Shown piece by piece: positions 1-6,070 of a DNA stretch of 6,070 bases. The DNA comes from Solirubrobacterales bacterium. Lineage in GTDB: Bacteria; Actinomycetota; Thermoleophilia; Solirubrobacterales; 70-9. The notes under the pieces are model-generated. The model was not told where the DNA came from and ran no database searches. It worked only from the letters and a program-made list of their open reading frames with translations. The stretch lies in assembly GCA_030152805.1 (NCBI GenBank), contig JASLIG010000057.1, forward strand, positions 1 to 6,070. The letters are read 5' to 3'. How positions within the stretch are numbered: position 1 is the first letter of the stretch; every line of letters starts with the position of its first letter. Made by a program: the position numbers and the translations under genes.

Positions 1-218
1 GCGCCGTGGCCGAGGCGGGGGAGGCCCGCATCGACGTCGACGACGAGACGGTCAACTGCGCCGCGGGCGTCTTCGAGTTCCAGATCGAGCCGGACGTCAA
101 GCACCGCTTGCTGAACGGTCTCGACGACATCGGCATCACGCTGGAGAACGCCGGCGCGATCGACGCCTTCGAGCGGTCCGGCGCCGCCGATCGCGGCCCG
201 GTCACGACGGCGCTCTAG
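1..218 (+). CDS. leuD: 3-isopropylmalate dehydratase small subunit, C-terminal fragment
   Basis: This is the 3' end of a gene that enters from the left; the reading frame begins with the codon at 3-5 and ends at TAG 216-218, giving 71 residues. The stretch FQIEPDVKHRLLNGLDDIGI followed by TLENAGAIDAFE matches the conserved C-terminal part of LeuD (pattern F-x-I-x-P-x-x-K-x-x-L-L-N-G-x-D-D-I-x-x-T). With LeuC, LeuD forms the isomerase that converts 2-isopropylmalate to 3-isopropylmalate, and in citramalate-pathway organisms also (R)-citramalate to 3-methylmalate. The GTG at 6-8 is an internal valine codon, not a start, because the similarity is to the C-terminal part of the family and LeuD is usually around 190-200 residues. 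The next gene begins 8 bases downstream, suggesting one transcript. The 4Fe-4S cluster belongs to LeuC, which is not in view. Confidence in the family is high. Confidence 0.93.
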   Translation, partial: AVAEAGEARIDVDDETVNCAAGVFEFQIEPDVKHRLLNGLDDIGITLENAGAIDAFERSGAADRGPVTTAL

Positions 219-226
219 GCGGCCGC

Positions 227-1003
227 ATGGCCGGCTCGATGAACAGCGGCCCGCGCGAGTGGGACGCCGAGACCTACGACGCGATCTCCGACCCCCAGTT
301 CAGCTGGGGGATGGAGGTGCTGGAGCGCCTCGAGCTGAGCGGTTACGAGGACGCGCTCGACGCCGGTTGCGGCTCGGGCCGCGTCACCGAAGAGCTGGCG
401 AAACGCCTGCCGAACGGCAGCGTGCTCGCCGTGGATGCTTCCGAGGGGATGGTCGCCAAGGCGCGCGAGCGACTCGGCGACTCGGCCTCCTACCTGGTCG
501 CCGATCTCGCCGAGCTGGAGGTCGCGGAGCCGGTCGACCTGATCTTCTCGACCGCGACGTTCCACTGGATCCTCGACCACGAGCGGCTCTTCGGTCGCCT
601 GCAAGCCGCCCTGCGCCCCGGCGGTCGCCTGGTCGCCCAGTGCGGCGGTCAGGGCAACGTGGCCGAGCACGCGCAGGCGATCGCCGCCGTCGCGACACGA
701 CCGGAGTACGCGCCCCACTTCGGCGGCATGAGCGTGATGTGGAACTTCGCCGGGCCCGAGGAGACCGGGGAGCGCCTGCGGGCGGCCGGGTTCGAGCAGC
801 CGCGCTGCTGGCTCGAGCCCAAGCCCGTCACGCCCGCCGACCCGCTGCGCTTCACGATGACGGTGACGCTCGGGCCCCACCTCGCCCGCCTTCCCGAGGA
901 GCTGCGCCTGCCCTTCGCGGAAGCGATCCTCGAGCAATCGCCCGAACCGCTCACCCTCGACTACGTGCGGCTGAACATCGAGGCTAGAGTGCCGCCCCGA
1001 TGA
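227..1003 (+). CDS. Class I SAM-dependent methyltransferase, trans-aconitate methyltransferase-like
   Basis: This 258-residue protein has a Rossmann-type SAM fold. Motif I is DAGCGSGR at residues 45-52, and an acidic residue ending the second strand is D70 in LAVDAS. The post-motif strand VDLIFSTATFHWILDH is at 103-118, and ALRPGGRLV is at 128-136. The STATFHWILDHERL block resembles the NASFQWLPDH-type block of trans-aconitate 2-methyltransferase (Tam), and the length is close to that family. Tam enzymes methylate small tricarboxylates; the functionally analogous yeast enzyme Tmt1 also methylates 3-isopropylmalate. The gene lies 8 bases after leuD and overlaps leuB by ATGA, so it sits between the genes that make and use 3-isopropylmalate. 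A role in methylating a leucine- or citramalate-pathway acid is therefore attractive, but this is inference. The start at ATG 227 has only a weak AGGCGG upstream; ATG 239 is an alternative. It could instead act on an unrelated small substrate. Confidence 0.85.
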   Translation: MAGSMNSGPREWDAETYDAISDPQFSWGMEVLERLELSGYEDALDAGCGSGRVTEELAKRLPNGSVLAVDASEGMVAKARERLGDSASYLVADLAELEVAEPVDLIFSTATFHWILDHERLFGRLQAALRPGGRLVAQCGGQGNVAEHAQAIAAVATRPEYAPHFGGMSVMWNFAGPEETGERLRAAGFEQPRCWLEPKPVTPADPLRFTMTVTLGPHLARLPEELRLPFAEAILEQSPEPLTLDYVRLNIEARVPPR

Positions 1004-2073
1004 GTGCGCCCCGCATAGCCCTGCTGCCCGGCGACGGGATCGGACCCGAGATCGTCGGCGCGACCCAGCGGCTGCTCGAAGCTCTCGGCGAGTTCGAGTT
1101 CAGCGAGGAGCTGATGGGCGGCTGCTCGATCGACGCGCACGGGACCGCGCTCACCGACGTGGTGCTGGATGCATGCCGCAACGCCGATGCGGTGTTGCTC
1201 GGCGCCGTCGGCGGGCCGAAATGGGACACGACGGATCCCGATGCGCCGCGTCCCGAGCAGGGCCTGCTCGGCCTTCGCAAGGGGATGGGGCTCTACGCCA
1301 ACCTGCGCCCGGTGCGGCCCAGCCCAGCCCTGGTCGGCGCCAGCCCGCTGCGCGAGGATCGCATCGCCGGAACCGACCTGCTGGTCGTTCGCGAGCTGAC
1401 CGGCGGCATCTACTTCGGCGACAGCGGTCGTGAGGGCGACTCCGCGCACGACACCTGCGAGTACTCGGCGGCCGAGATCGAGCGGATCGCCCGCGTCGCC
1501 TTCGAGGCTGCTCAGCGCCGCGCCGCGGGCGGCGAGTACAAATCCCGCGTCACCTCGGTCGACAAGGCCAACGTCCTGGAGACCTCGCGGCTCTGGCGCG
1601 AGGTGGTCGGCCGCGTCGCCCCCGACTACCCCGACGTCGCGCTCGACCACCTGCTGGTCGACAACGCGGCGATGCAGCTCGTCTCGCGGCCGGCCGACTT
1701 CGACGTGATCGTCACCGAGAACCTCTTCGGCGACATTCTCAGCGACGAGTCGGCAATGCTCACCGGCTCACTCGGCATGCTCCCCTCGGCCAGCCTCGGC
1801 GCCGAGGGCGAGCCGGGCCTCTTCGAGCCCGTGCACGGCTCCGCCCCCGACATCGCGGGGCAGGGGATCGCCAACCCGCTCGCCACCTTCCTCTCGGCGG
1901 CGATGATGCTGCGCCACGGGCTGGGTCGGGCGGATGACGCGGCGCGGATCGAGACCGCGGTGGACGCCGTGCTCGACCGCGGTCTCCGCACCCCCGACCT
2001 GGCGGGCGAGGGGGAGACCGCGGTCGGCACCGCGGAGGTGACCGAGGCCGTGCTGGCCGGGCTCGGCGCCTAG
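1000..2073 (+). CDS. leuB: 3-isopropylmalate dehydrogenase
   Basis: A full-length 357-residue LeuB that oxidatively decarboxylates 3-isopropylmalate to 2-oxoisocaproate with NAD+ in the cytoplasm. The N-terminal GDGIGPEI is at residues 11-18. The substrate arginines appear as R93 (GLRKGMGLYANLR), R103 and R131 (VRELTGGIYFG), with the catalytic tyrosine Y138. The catalytic lysine is K189 in TSVDKANVLETS. The metal-binding aspartates are D221 (LLVDNAAMQ), D245 and D249 (NLFGDILSDE). The NAD-binding loop GSAPDIAGQGIANP spans 280-293. All expected active-site residues are present, and assignments are by alignment from memory with the Thermus/E. coli enzymes. The start ATG 1000 overlaps the upstream TGA, implying translational coupling. 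Because a citramalate synthase gene lies downstream, this LeuB may also oxidise 3-methylmalate to 2-oxobutyrate for isoleucine. Its stop TAG shares a CTAG with the stop of the convergent gene. Confidence 0.97.
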   Translation: MSAPRIALLPGDGIGPEIVGATQRLLEALGEFEFSEELMGGCSIDAHGTALTDVVLDACRNADAVLLGAVGGPKWDTTDPDAPRPEQGLLGLRKGMGLYANLRPVRPSPALVGASPLREDRIAGTDLLVVRELTGGIYFGDSGREGDSAHDTCEYSAAEIERIARVAFEAAQRRAAGGEYKSRVTSVDKANVLETSRLWREVVGRVAPDYPDVALDHLLVDNAAMQLVSRPADFDVIVTENLFGDILSDESAMLTGSLGMLPSASLGAEGEPGLFEPVHGSAPDIAGQGIANPLATFLSAAMMLRHGLGRADDAARIETAVDAVLDRGLRTPDLAGEGETAVGTAEVTEAVLAGLGA

Positions 2074-2897
2074 GGCGCTGTCGCTGCCCAGTATCCCTGG
2101 GCGAAATGTTCTTCCCCGACCGCGCTGTCGAAAGTCGCCTTCAGGCCAAAGCCGAGTCTGGAGACGGTCCCAGGGTCGAACGTGAGTTCTTTGAACCCAG
2201 TCGACGTGCTGACGATATAGACGCAGATTTGACCAGGTGAGGCTTGCGGTGTCTGTTGGTTCCCTCCGGTCACACCAGGGCAGTTCGCACTAACCCCGCC
2301 GACTGCCTGAATGTTGATGTCGAGGACGGCCGGCGTGGTGGGCAGCGGAAACGGGAAGGACTGCGCGGAGCGCGCGATCGTCGTCGCTTTGTCACCACCC
2401 ACGTCGAAGCTGCCACGTACGGTTTGCCCCGACTTAAGCGTGCCTAGCAGCGGGCCAATTTCGTCACTCAGCTTCGCCGCCGTAACCGCCCCTTTGCCGA
2501 GCTTGCCAGTCGTCACCGCTTCGTTCGCGAGCTTCGCCGTGGTCACCGCTTCGTTGTTCAGCTTGTTGGTCGTGACCACGCTGTTCTTGATCGTTTCCGC
2601 GATCACGGACCCTTTGGCCAGCTTCGCCGTGGTCACGGCGCCGTTGCCGATGTTGCCCGGGCCGACCGAATTGGGGCCGAGCTTGCCGTTGATCACCGAC
2701 TTCGGCGCCAGCTTGGCGCTGGTCACGGCCTTCTTGCGGATCTTGGCCGCGGTTACGGCACCGCGCTTCAGCTGCCTGGGACCGACGCTGTTGCGGGGAA
2801 GCCCGGCGGCGACGGCGGCTCCGCCGAGGGCGATGAACAGCGCCAGCGTGGCCAGCACGTTGGAATAGGTGAGTCTCTTGCGGACTGCCTCGATCAT
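2070..2897 (-). CDS. Secreted or membrane-anchored protein with eleven decapeptide repeats
   Basis: This 275-residue protein has no recognised enzymatic function. The start at 2897 is chosen because AAAGGAGA lies four bases before the ATG on the minus strand; the open frame continues upstream to 3143 but would run antisense into ilvE. Residues 1-13 are basic (VRKRL) and 14-31 are hydrophobic (VLATLALFIALGGAAVAA), a signal peptide or N-terminal anchor. Residues 37-146 are eleven gapless ten-residue repeats with consensus [AS]V[TG]xxKLxxx, for example AVTTAKLANE and AVTTGKLGKG. Residues 147-275 form a probable globular beta-rich domain with two cysteines, C206 and C225, that could form a disulfide. 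Similar repeats occur in fibre-like shafts of surface and phage tail proteins, so a surface stalk with a C-terminal head is plausible but inferred. GC is lower than neighbours: 105 of 180 bases in 2101-2280 against 93 of 120 in sampled leuB and ilvE rows. It is convergent with leuB and divergent from ilvE, so it is a separate transcription unit. Confidence 0.85.
   Translation of the reverse strand: MIEAVRKRLTYSNVLATLALFIALGGAAVAAGLPRNSVGPRQLKRGAVTAAKIRKKAVTSAKLAPKSVINGKLGPNSVGPGNIGNGAVTTAKLAKGSVIAETIKNSVVTTNKLNNEAVTTAKLANEAVTTGKLGKGAVTAAKLSDEIGPLLGTLKSGQTVRGSFDVGGDKATTIARSAQSFPFPLPTTPAVLDINIQAVGGVSANCPGVTGGNQQTPQASPGQICVYIVSTSTGFKELTFDPGTVSRLGFGLKATFDSAVGEEHFAQGYWAATAP
2460..2789 (-). repeat. 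Eleven tandem 30-nt coding repeats (decapeptide units)
   Basis: Within the minus-strand repeat gene, eleven consecutive units of exactly 30 bases encode decapeptides from SVGPRQLKRG to AVTAAKLSDE with no insertions. Some neighbouring units stay close at DNA level: GTCACCGCTTCGTT occurs at 2512-2525 and again exactly 30 bases later at 2542-2555. Others have diverged in sequence while keeping the V, K and L/I positions. This pattern suggests growth by in-frame duplication, with the period held by protein structure. Unit length variation between strains is possible. Confidence 0.85.
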
Positions 2898-2901
2898 GCG
2901 G

Positions 2902-2909
2902 TCTCCTTT
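2902..2909 (-). promoter_or_regulatory. Ribosome binding site that fixes the start of the repeat protein
   Basis: On the minus strand the sequence reads AAAGGAGA, then CCGC, then ATG at 2897. This is the strongest Shine-Dalgarno match in the window. It decides the start in favour of MIEAVRKRL, which also places the hydrophobic segment directly after a short basic region, as expected for a signal sequence. Confidence 0.85.
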
Positions 2910-2963
2910 CGGGTTTGCCCGCTCATCTTCTTGGCTCGGCTCGAATGACCTTGCGCCATCGGG

Positions 2964-2969
2964 CATACT
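2964..2969 (+). promoter_or_regulatory. Possible -10 element of a near-leaderless ilvE promoter
   Basis: CATACT matches the TATAAT consensus at four of six positions and ends nine bases before the ilvE ATG. If used, transcription would begin around A2976, leaving a leader of about three bases. This fits the absence of any Shine-Dalgarno sequence before ilvE (cttccccgaac) and the common use of leaderless mRNAs in Actinobacteria. No convincing -35 hexamer is visible at the right distance. The 81-base gap to the divergent gene must hold promoters for both directions; I see no clear promoter for the minus-strand gene. Confidence 0.25.
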
Positions 2970-2978
2970 TCCCCGAAC

Positions 2979-3929
2979 ATGGAAACGGCTGAGTTGATTT
3001 GGCAAAACGGCGAGTTCGTGCCCTGGCAGGACGCCAAAGTGCACGTCCTCAGCCATGGGCTGCACTACGGCACGGGGGTCTTCGAGGGAATCCGCTGCTA
3101 CGAGACCGAGCGAGGGCCGGCAGTCTTCAGGCACGCCGACCACCTCGACCGCCTCGCCAAGTCAGCCGGGCTCTACTACCTTGAGCTGCCCTACTCGCCC
3201 GAGCAGATCGGCGAGGCGACGCGCGAGCTGATCCGCCGCAACGGCCTCGGCTCCTGCTACATCCGCCCGCTCGCCTTCCGCGGCTACGGCAGCCTCGGCC
3301 TCTACGCGACCGACGCGCCCGTCGACGTGATCGTCGCCGCCTTCCCCTGGGGGGTGTACCTCGGCGAGGACGGCGCCAAGCACGGCATCCGCGCCAAGGT
3401 CTCGAGCTGGCGCCGGATCAGTCCCGCCGGGCTGATCCCCCATGCCAAGGCCTCCGGCCAGTACCTCAACTCGATCCTCGCCAAGACCGAGTCGCAGAAC
3501 GCCGGCTACGAGGAGGCGATCCTGCTCGACGAGCGCGGCTTCGTCTGCGAGGGGTCCGGCGAGAACATCTTCCTCGTCCGCGACGGGCAGATCGTCACCC
3601 CGCCCCACGTCGCCGGGATCCTCGACGGGATCAACCGCAAGTCGGTGATCCAGATCGCCCGCGACCTCGGCTACACCGTGGTCGAGCGCGACGTCGCCCG
3701 CGCCGAGCTCTACATGGCGGAGGAGGCCTTCCTCACCGGTACCGCGGCCGAGCTGGTGCCGGTGCGCGAGATCGACGACCACCCGCTGGGCGAGCCCGGC
3801 GAGATCACCCGCCACGTGCAGGCGAAGTTCGCCGACGCCCTCCACGGGCGCGCCGAGGAGTACCTGGAGTGGCTCGACTTCGTCGAGGTCCCGGCCGAAG
3901 CGGACGAACCGAGTAAGGTCAGTTCCTGA
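2979..3929 (+). CDS. ilvE: Branched-chain amino acid aminotransferase (class IV PLP enzyme)
   Basis: IlvE transfers an amino group between glutamate and the 2-oxo acids of leucine, isoleucine and valine in the cytoplasm, using PLP. This 316-residue protein aligns along its whole length with the E. coli type. HGLHYGTGVFEGIRCY is at residues 26-41 and YIRPLAFRGYGSLGLY at 94-109. The Schiff-base lysine is K157 in PHAKASGQYLNS. The cofactor region CEGSGENIFLV at 190-200 includes E191, and LTGTAAELVPV is at 252-262 with T255 as the expected phosphate-contacting threonine. The protein ends EYLEWLD, the usual family end, followed by an acidic, serine-containing tail of about 16 residues (301-316). 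There is no Shine-Dalgarno sequence, so a leaderless or near-leaderless start is likely. It is divergent from the repeat-protein gene and followed by the leader and cimA. Its stop TGA overlaps the ATG of the leader peptide as TGATG. Confidence in the assignment is high. Confidence 0.96.
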   Translation: METAELIWQNGEFVPWQDAKVHVLSHGLHYGTGVFEGIRCYETERGPAVFRHADHLDRLAKSAGLYYLELPYSPEQIGEATRELIRRNGLGSCYIRPLAFRGYGSLGLYATDAPVDVIVAAFPWGVYLGEDGAKHGIRAKVSSWRRISPAGLIPHAKASGQYLNSILAKTESQNAGYEEAILLDERGFVCEGSGENIFLVRDGQIVTPPHVAGILDGINRKSVIQIARDLGYTVVERDVARAELYMAEEAFLTGTAAELVPVREIDDHPLGEPGEITRHVQAKFADALHGRAEEYLEWLDFVEVPAEADEPSKVSS

Positions 3930-3976
3930 TGCTCCTGCCTTTCGAGTCGATCGGGCGAATTACCGCAGCCGCCTAG
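3929..3976 (+). CDS. Putative 15-residue leader peptide upstream of cimA
   Basis: A small ORF reading MLLPFESIGRITAAA starts at ATG 3929, overlapping the ilvE stop as TGATG, and ends at TAG 3974-3976. AAGG at 3915-3918, ten bases upstream, could serve as its ribosome binding site, and reinitiation by ribosomes finishing ilvE is also possible. Codons 2-3 are leucine (CTC CTG), and codons 8 and 11 are isoleucine (ATC, ATT), the end products of this pathway cluster. Codons 3-6 (bases 3935-3944) are the exact complement of the cimA Shine-Dalgarno region. The stop codon lies at the loop of a perfect hairpin. These coincidences favour a regulatory leader peptide, but four branched-chain codons in fifteen is a modest enrichment and nothing proves translation. 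Confidence 0.5.
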   Translation: MLLPFESIGRITAAA

Positions 3977-3982
3977 CGGCTG
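3966..3982 (+). other. Perfect hairpin enclosing the leader-peptide stop
   Basis: CAGCCGC (3966-3972) and GCGGCTG (3976-3982) are exact reverse complements separated by CTA. The UAG stop of the leader ORF spans the last two loop bases and the first base of the right arm. A ribosome terminating here would melt this hairpin while leaving the upstream anti-SD arm able to re-pair once the ribosome is released. Confidence 0.6.
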
Positions 3983-4003
3983 GCGCGGCCTTTCTGGGCG
4001 CGC
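3983..4003 (+). other. Imperfect hairpin holding the second anti-SD copy
   Basis: GCGCG at 3983-3987 pairs with CGCGC at 3999-4003. After a G-G mismatch (3988/3998), CC at 3989-3990 pairs with GG at 3996-3997, leaving a loop of TTTCT. The loop and the CC strand are part of GCCTTTC, the shorter of the two sequences complementary to the cimA Shine-Dalgarno region. This hairpin and SD pairing by this copy exclude each other. Confidence 0.45.
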
Positions 4004-4006
4004 GCA

Positions 4007-4019
4007 GGGCCTCCGGCCC
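4007..4019 (+). other. Small GC hairpin in the cimA leader
   Basis: GGGCC at 4007-4011 and GGCCC at 4015-4019 are exact complements with a TCC loop. In GC-rich DNA a 5-bp stem like this is expected often by chance, so its importance rests only on its place inside the outer anti-SD stem. Confidence 0.35.
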
Positions 4020-4052
4020 GCTCCCGATTCCTCGAAGCGAAAGGCAGCACAG

Positions 4053-5621
<1,569 letters not shown>

Positions 5622-5632
5622 GGTCCGCCGCC

Positions 5633-6070
5633 ATGGGCAGCTCCGATCCCGAGCAGATTCCGCTCGCACGGCCGGAAATCGGCCCCCGCGAGGAGGAGCT
5701 GACGCTCGAGGTGCTGCGCTCGGGTCGGCTCTCGTTGGGTCCGATGGGCGAGCGCTTCGAGCGCGCCTTCGCCGATTGGCTCGGGGTCGAGGACGCGGTC
5801 GCGATCTCCAGCGGCACCGCCGGGCTGCACCTCGGCGTGCGGGCGCTCGGCTGGGGTGCCGGCGACGAGGTCCTGACCAGTCCCTTCAGCTTCGTCGCCT
5901 CCGCCAACTGCCTCCTCTACGAGGGGGCGGCGCCGGTCTTCTGCGACGTCGACCCGGTCACCCTGAACCTCGACCCGGCGGCCGCCGAGGCGGCGGTGGG
6001 CGAGCGCGCCAGGGGCATCCTGCCGGTCCACATCTTCGGCTACCCGGCGGCGATGCCGGAGCTGGAGGCG
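5633..6070 (+). CDS. DegT/DnrJ/EryC1/StrS-family aminotransferase, N-terminal part
   Basis: An open frame starts at ATG 5633, 11 bases after the cimA stop, and runs off the window after 146 codons. The protein begins MGSSDPEQIPLARPEIGPRE and contains several family blocks. VLRSGRLSLGPMGERFERAF lies at about residues 28-47, and AISSGTAGLHLGVRALGWGAGDEV at about 58-81 includes the phosphate-binding SGTAGL loop. TSPFSFVASANCLLYEGAAPVFCDVDP follows at about 83-109, and ILPVHIFGYPA at about 129-139. These match PLP enzymes that usually transaminate keto-sugars on nucleotides for surface polysaccharide, antibiotic sugars or glycosylation. The catalytic lysine lies beyond the window. Family members usually have about 370 residues, so roughly 40% is seen. 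Only weak SD-like sequence precedes the start. The tight spacing suggests co-transcription with cimA, but the substrate cannot be told. Confidence 0.9.
   Translation, partial: MGSSDPEQIPLARPEIGPREEELTLEVLRSGRLSLGPMGERFERAFADWLGVEDAVAISSGTAGLHLGVRALGWGAGDEVLTSPFSFVASANCLLYEGAAPVFCDVDPVTLNLDPAAAEAAVGERARGILPVHIFGYPAAMPELEA

Larger units (their letters stand above)
3930..4052 (+). promoter_or_regulatory. Structured leader of cimA with SD-sequestering stem
   Basis: The 123-base gap contains a long-range perfect inverted repeat. CTGCCTTTCG at 3935-3944 pairs with CGAAAGGCAG at 4038-4047, and the second arm holds the cimA Shine-Dalgarno (AAAGG, 4040-4044). Enclosed are two further stems with short loops and one imperfect stem. 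A second anti-SD copy, GCCTTTC at 3988-3994, can pair with GAAAGGC at 4039-4045. Folding of the outer stem would hide the ribosome binding site; a ribosome on the leader ORF would cover its first arm and free it. RNA control of leuA-type genes is known in Actinobacteria (leader peptides at ilvB, the LEU element at leuA), though I cannot show this is the same element. No T-tract follows any stem, so control of translation is more likely than termination. Confidence 0.5.

Noticed and set aside
6..8. GTG as a start codon of a 70-residue gene
   Set aside because: The encoded sequence is the C-terminal part of LeuD, and the frame stays open to the left window edge.
215..937. A 240-codon minus-strand open frame opposite the methyltransferase
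   Set aside because: Low-complexity composition and no motifs; the plus-strand frame has clear SAM-binding motifs and operon-like junctions on both sides.
2460..2789. Periodic 30-base repeats considered as a CRISPR-like array
   Set aside because: Units are directly adjacent with no spacers, stay in frame, diverge at synonymous and non-structural positions, and encode a regular decapeptide.
2898..3143. N-terminal extension of the minus-strand repeat protein to 357 residues
   Set aside because: It would overlap the start of ilvE in antisense, and the internal start at 2897 has a strong SD and begins a normal signal-like segment.
3162..3845. A 227-codon minus-strand open frame opposite ilvE
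   Set aside because: Antisense shadow with skewed composition and no recognisable domain; the plus strand carries complete class IV aminotransferase motifs.
3966..4019. Hairpins after ilvE considered as an intrinsic terminator
   Set aside because: None is followed by a T-rich tract (at most three T in a row nearby), and the stems fit better as parts of the cimA leader.

Overview
This window looks like chromosomal DNA from a high-GC actinobacterium, most likely of the Thermoleophilia/Solirubrobacterales kind. The sampled metabolic-gene rows are about 78% G+C. The best lineage hint is the minus-strand gene: a membrane or signal segment preceded by RKRLTYSNVLATLALFIALGG and followed by AVTTAKL-type decapeptide repeats, a protein style I associate with that class. 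That placement is inference. The rest of the window is branched-chain amino acid biosynthesis.

Layout: (1) 1-218, the 3' end of leuD (isopropylmalate isomerase small subunit). (2) 227-1003, a class I SAM methyltransferase resembling trans-aconitate methyltransferases. (3) 1000-2073, leuB, overlapping the methyltransferase by ATGA. (4) 2070-2897 on the minus strand, a secreted or anchored protein with eleven decapeptide repeats, lower in GC; its stop shares a CTAG palindrome with the leuB stop. (5) An 81-base divergent gap. (6) 2979-3929, ilvE. (7) A 123-base leader (3930-4052) with a 15-codon leader peptide ORF and an anti-Shine-Dalgarno arm. (8) 4053-5621, cimA (citramalate synthase). (9) 5633 to the window end, the first 146 codons of a DegT/DnrJ/EryC1/StrS-family aminotransferase.

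How the genes fit together: CimA condenses pyruvate and acetyl-CoA to (R)-citramalate. The LeuCD isomerase and LeuB can then carry citramalate to 2-oxobutyrate for isoleucine, while also serving the leucine branch. IlvE does the final transamination for all three branched-chain amino acids. The cluster therefore suggests threonine-independent isoleucine synthesis sharing enzymes with leucine synthesis.

The most interesting signal is the ilvE-cimA gap. An ORF reading MLLPFESIGRITAAA starts on the ilvE stop (TGATG). Its codons 3-6 form one arm of a perfect 10-bp complement to the cimA Shine-Dalgarno region, and a second 7-base copy of that anti-SD lies downstream. This looks like a leader-peptide switch acting on translation initiation of cimA. 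The second point of interest is the methyltransferase placed between the genes that make and consume 3-isopropylmalate.
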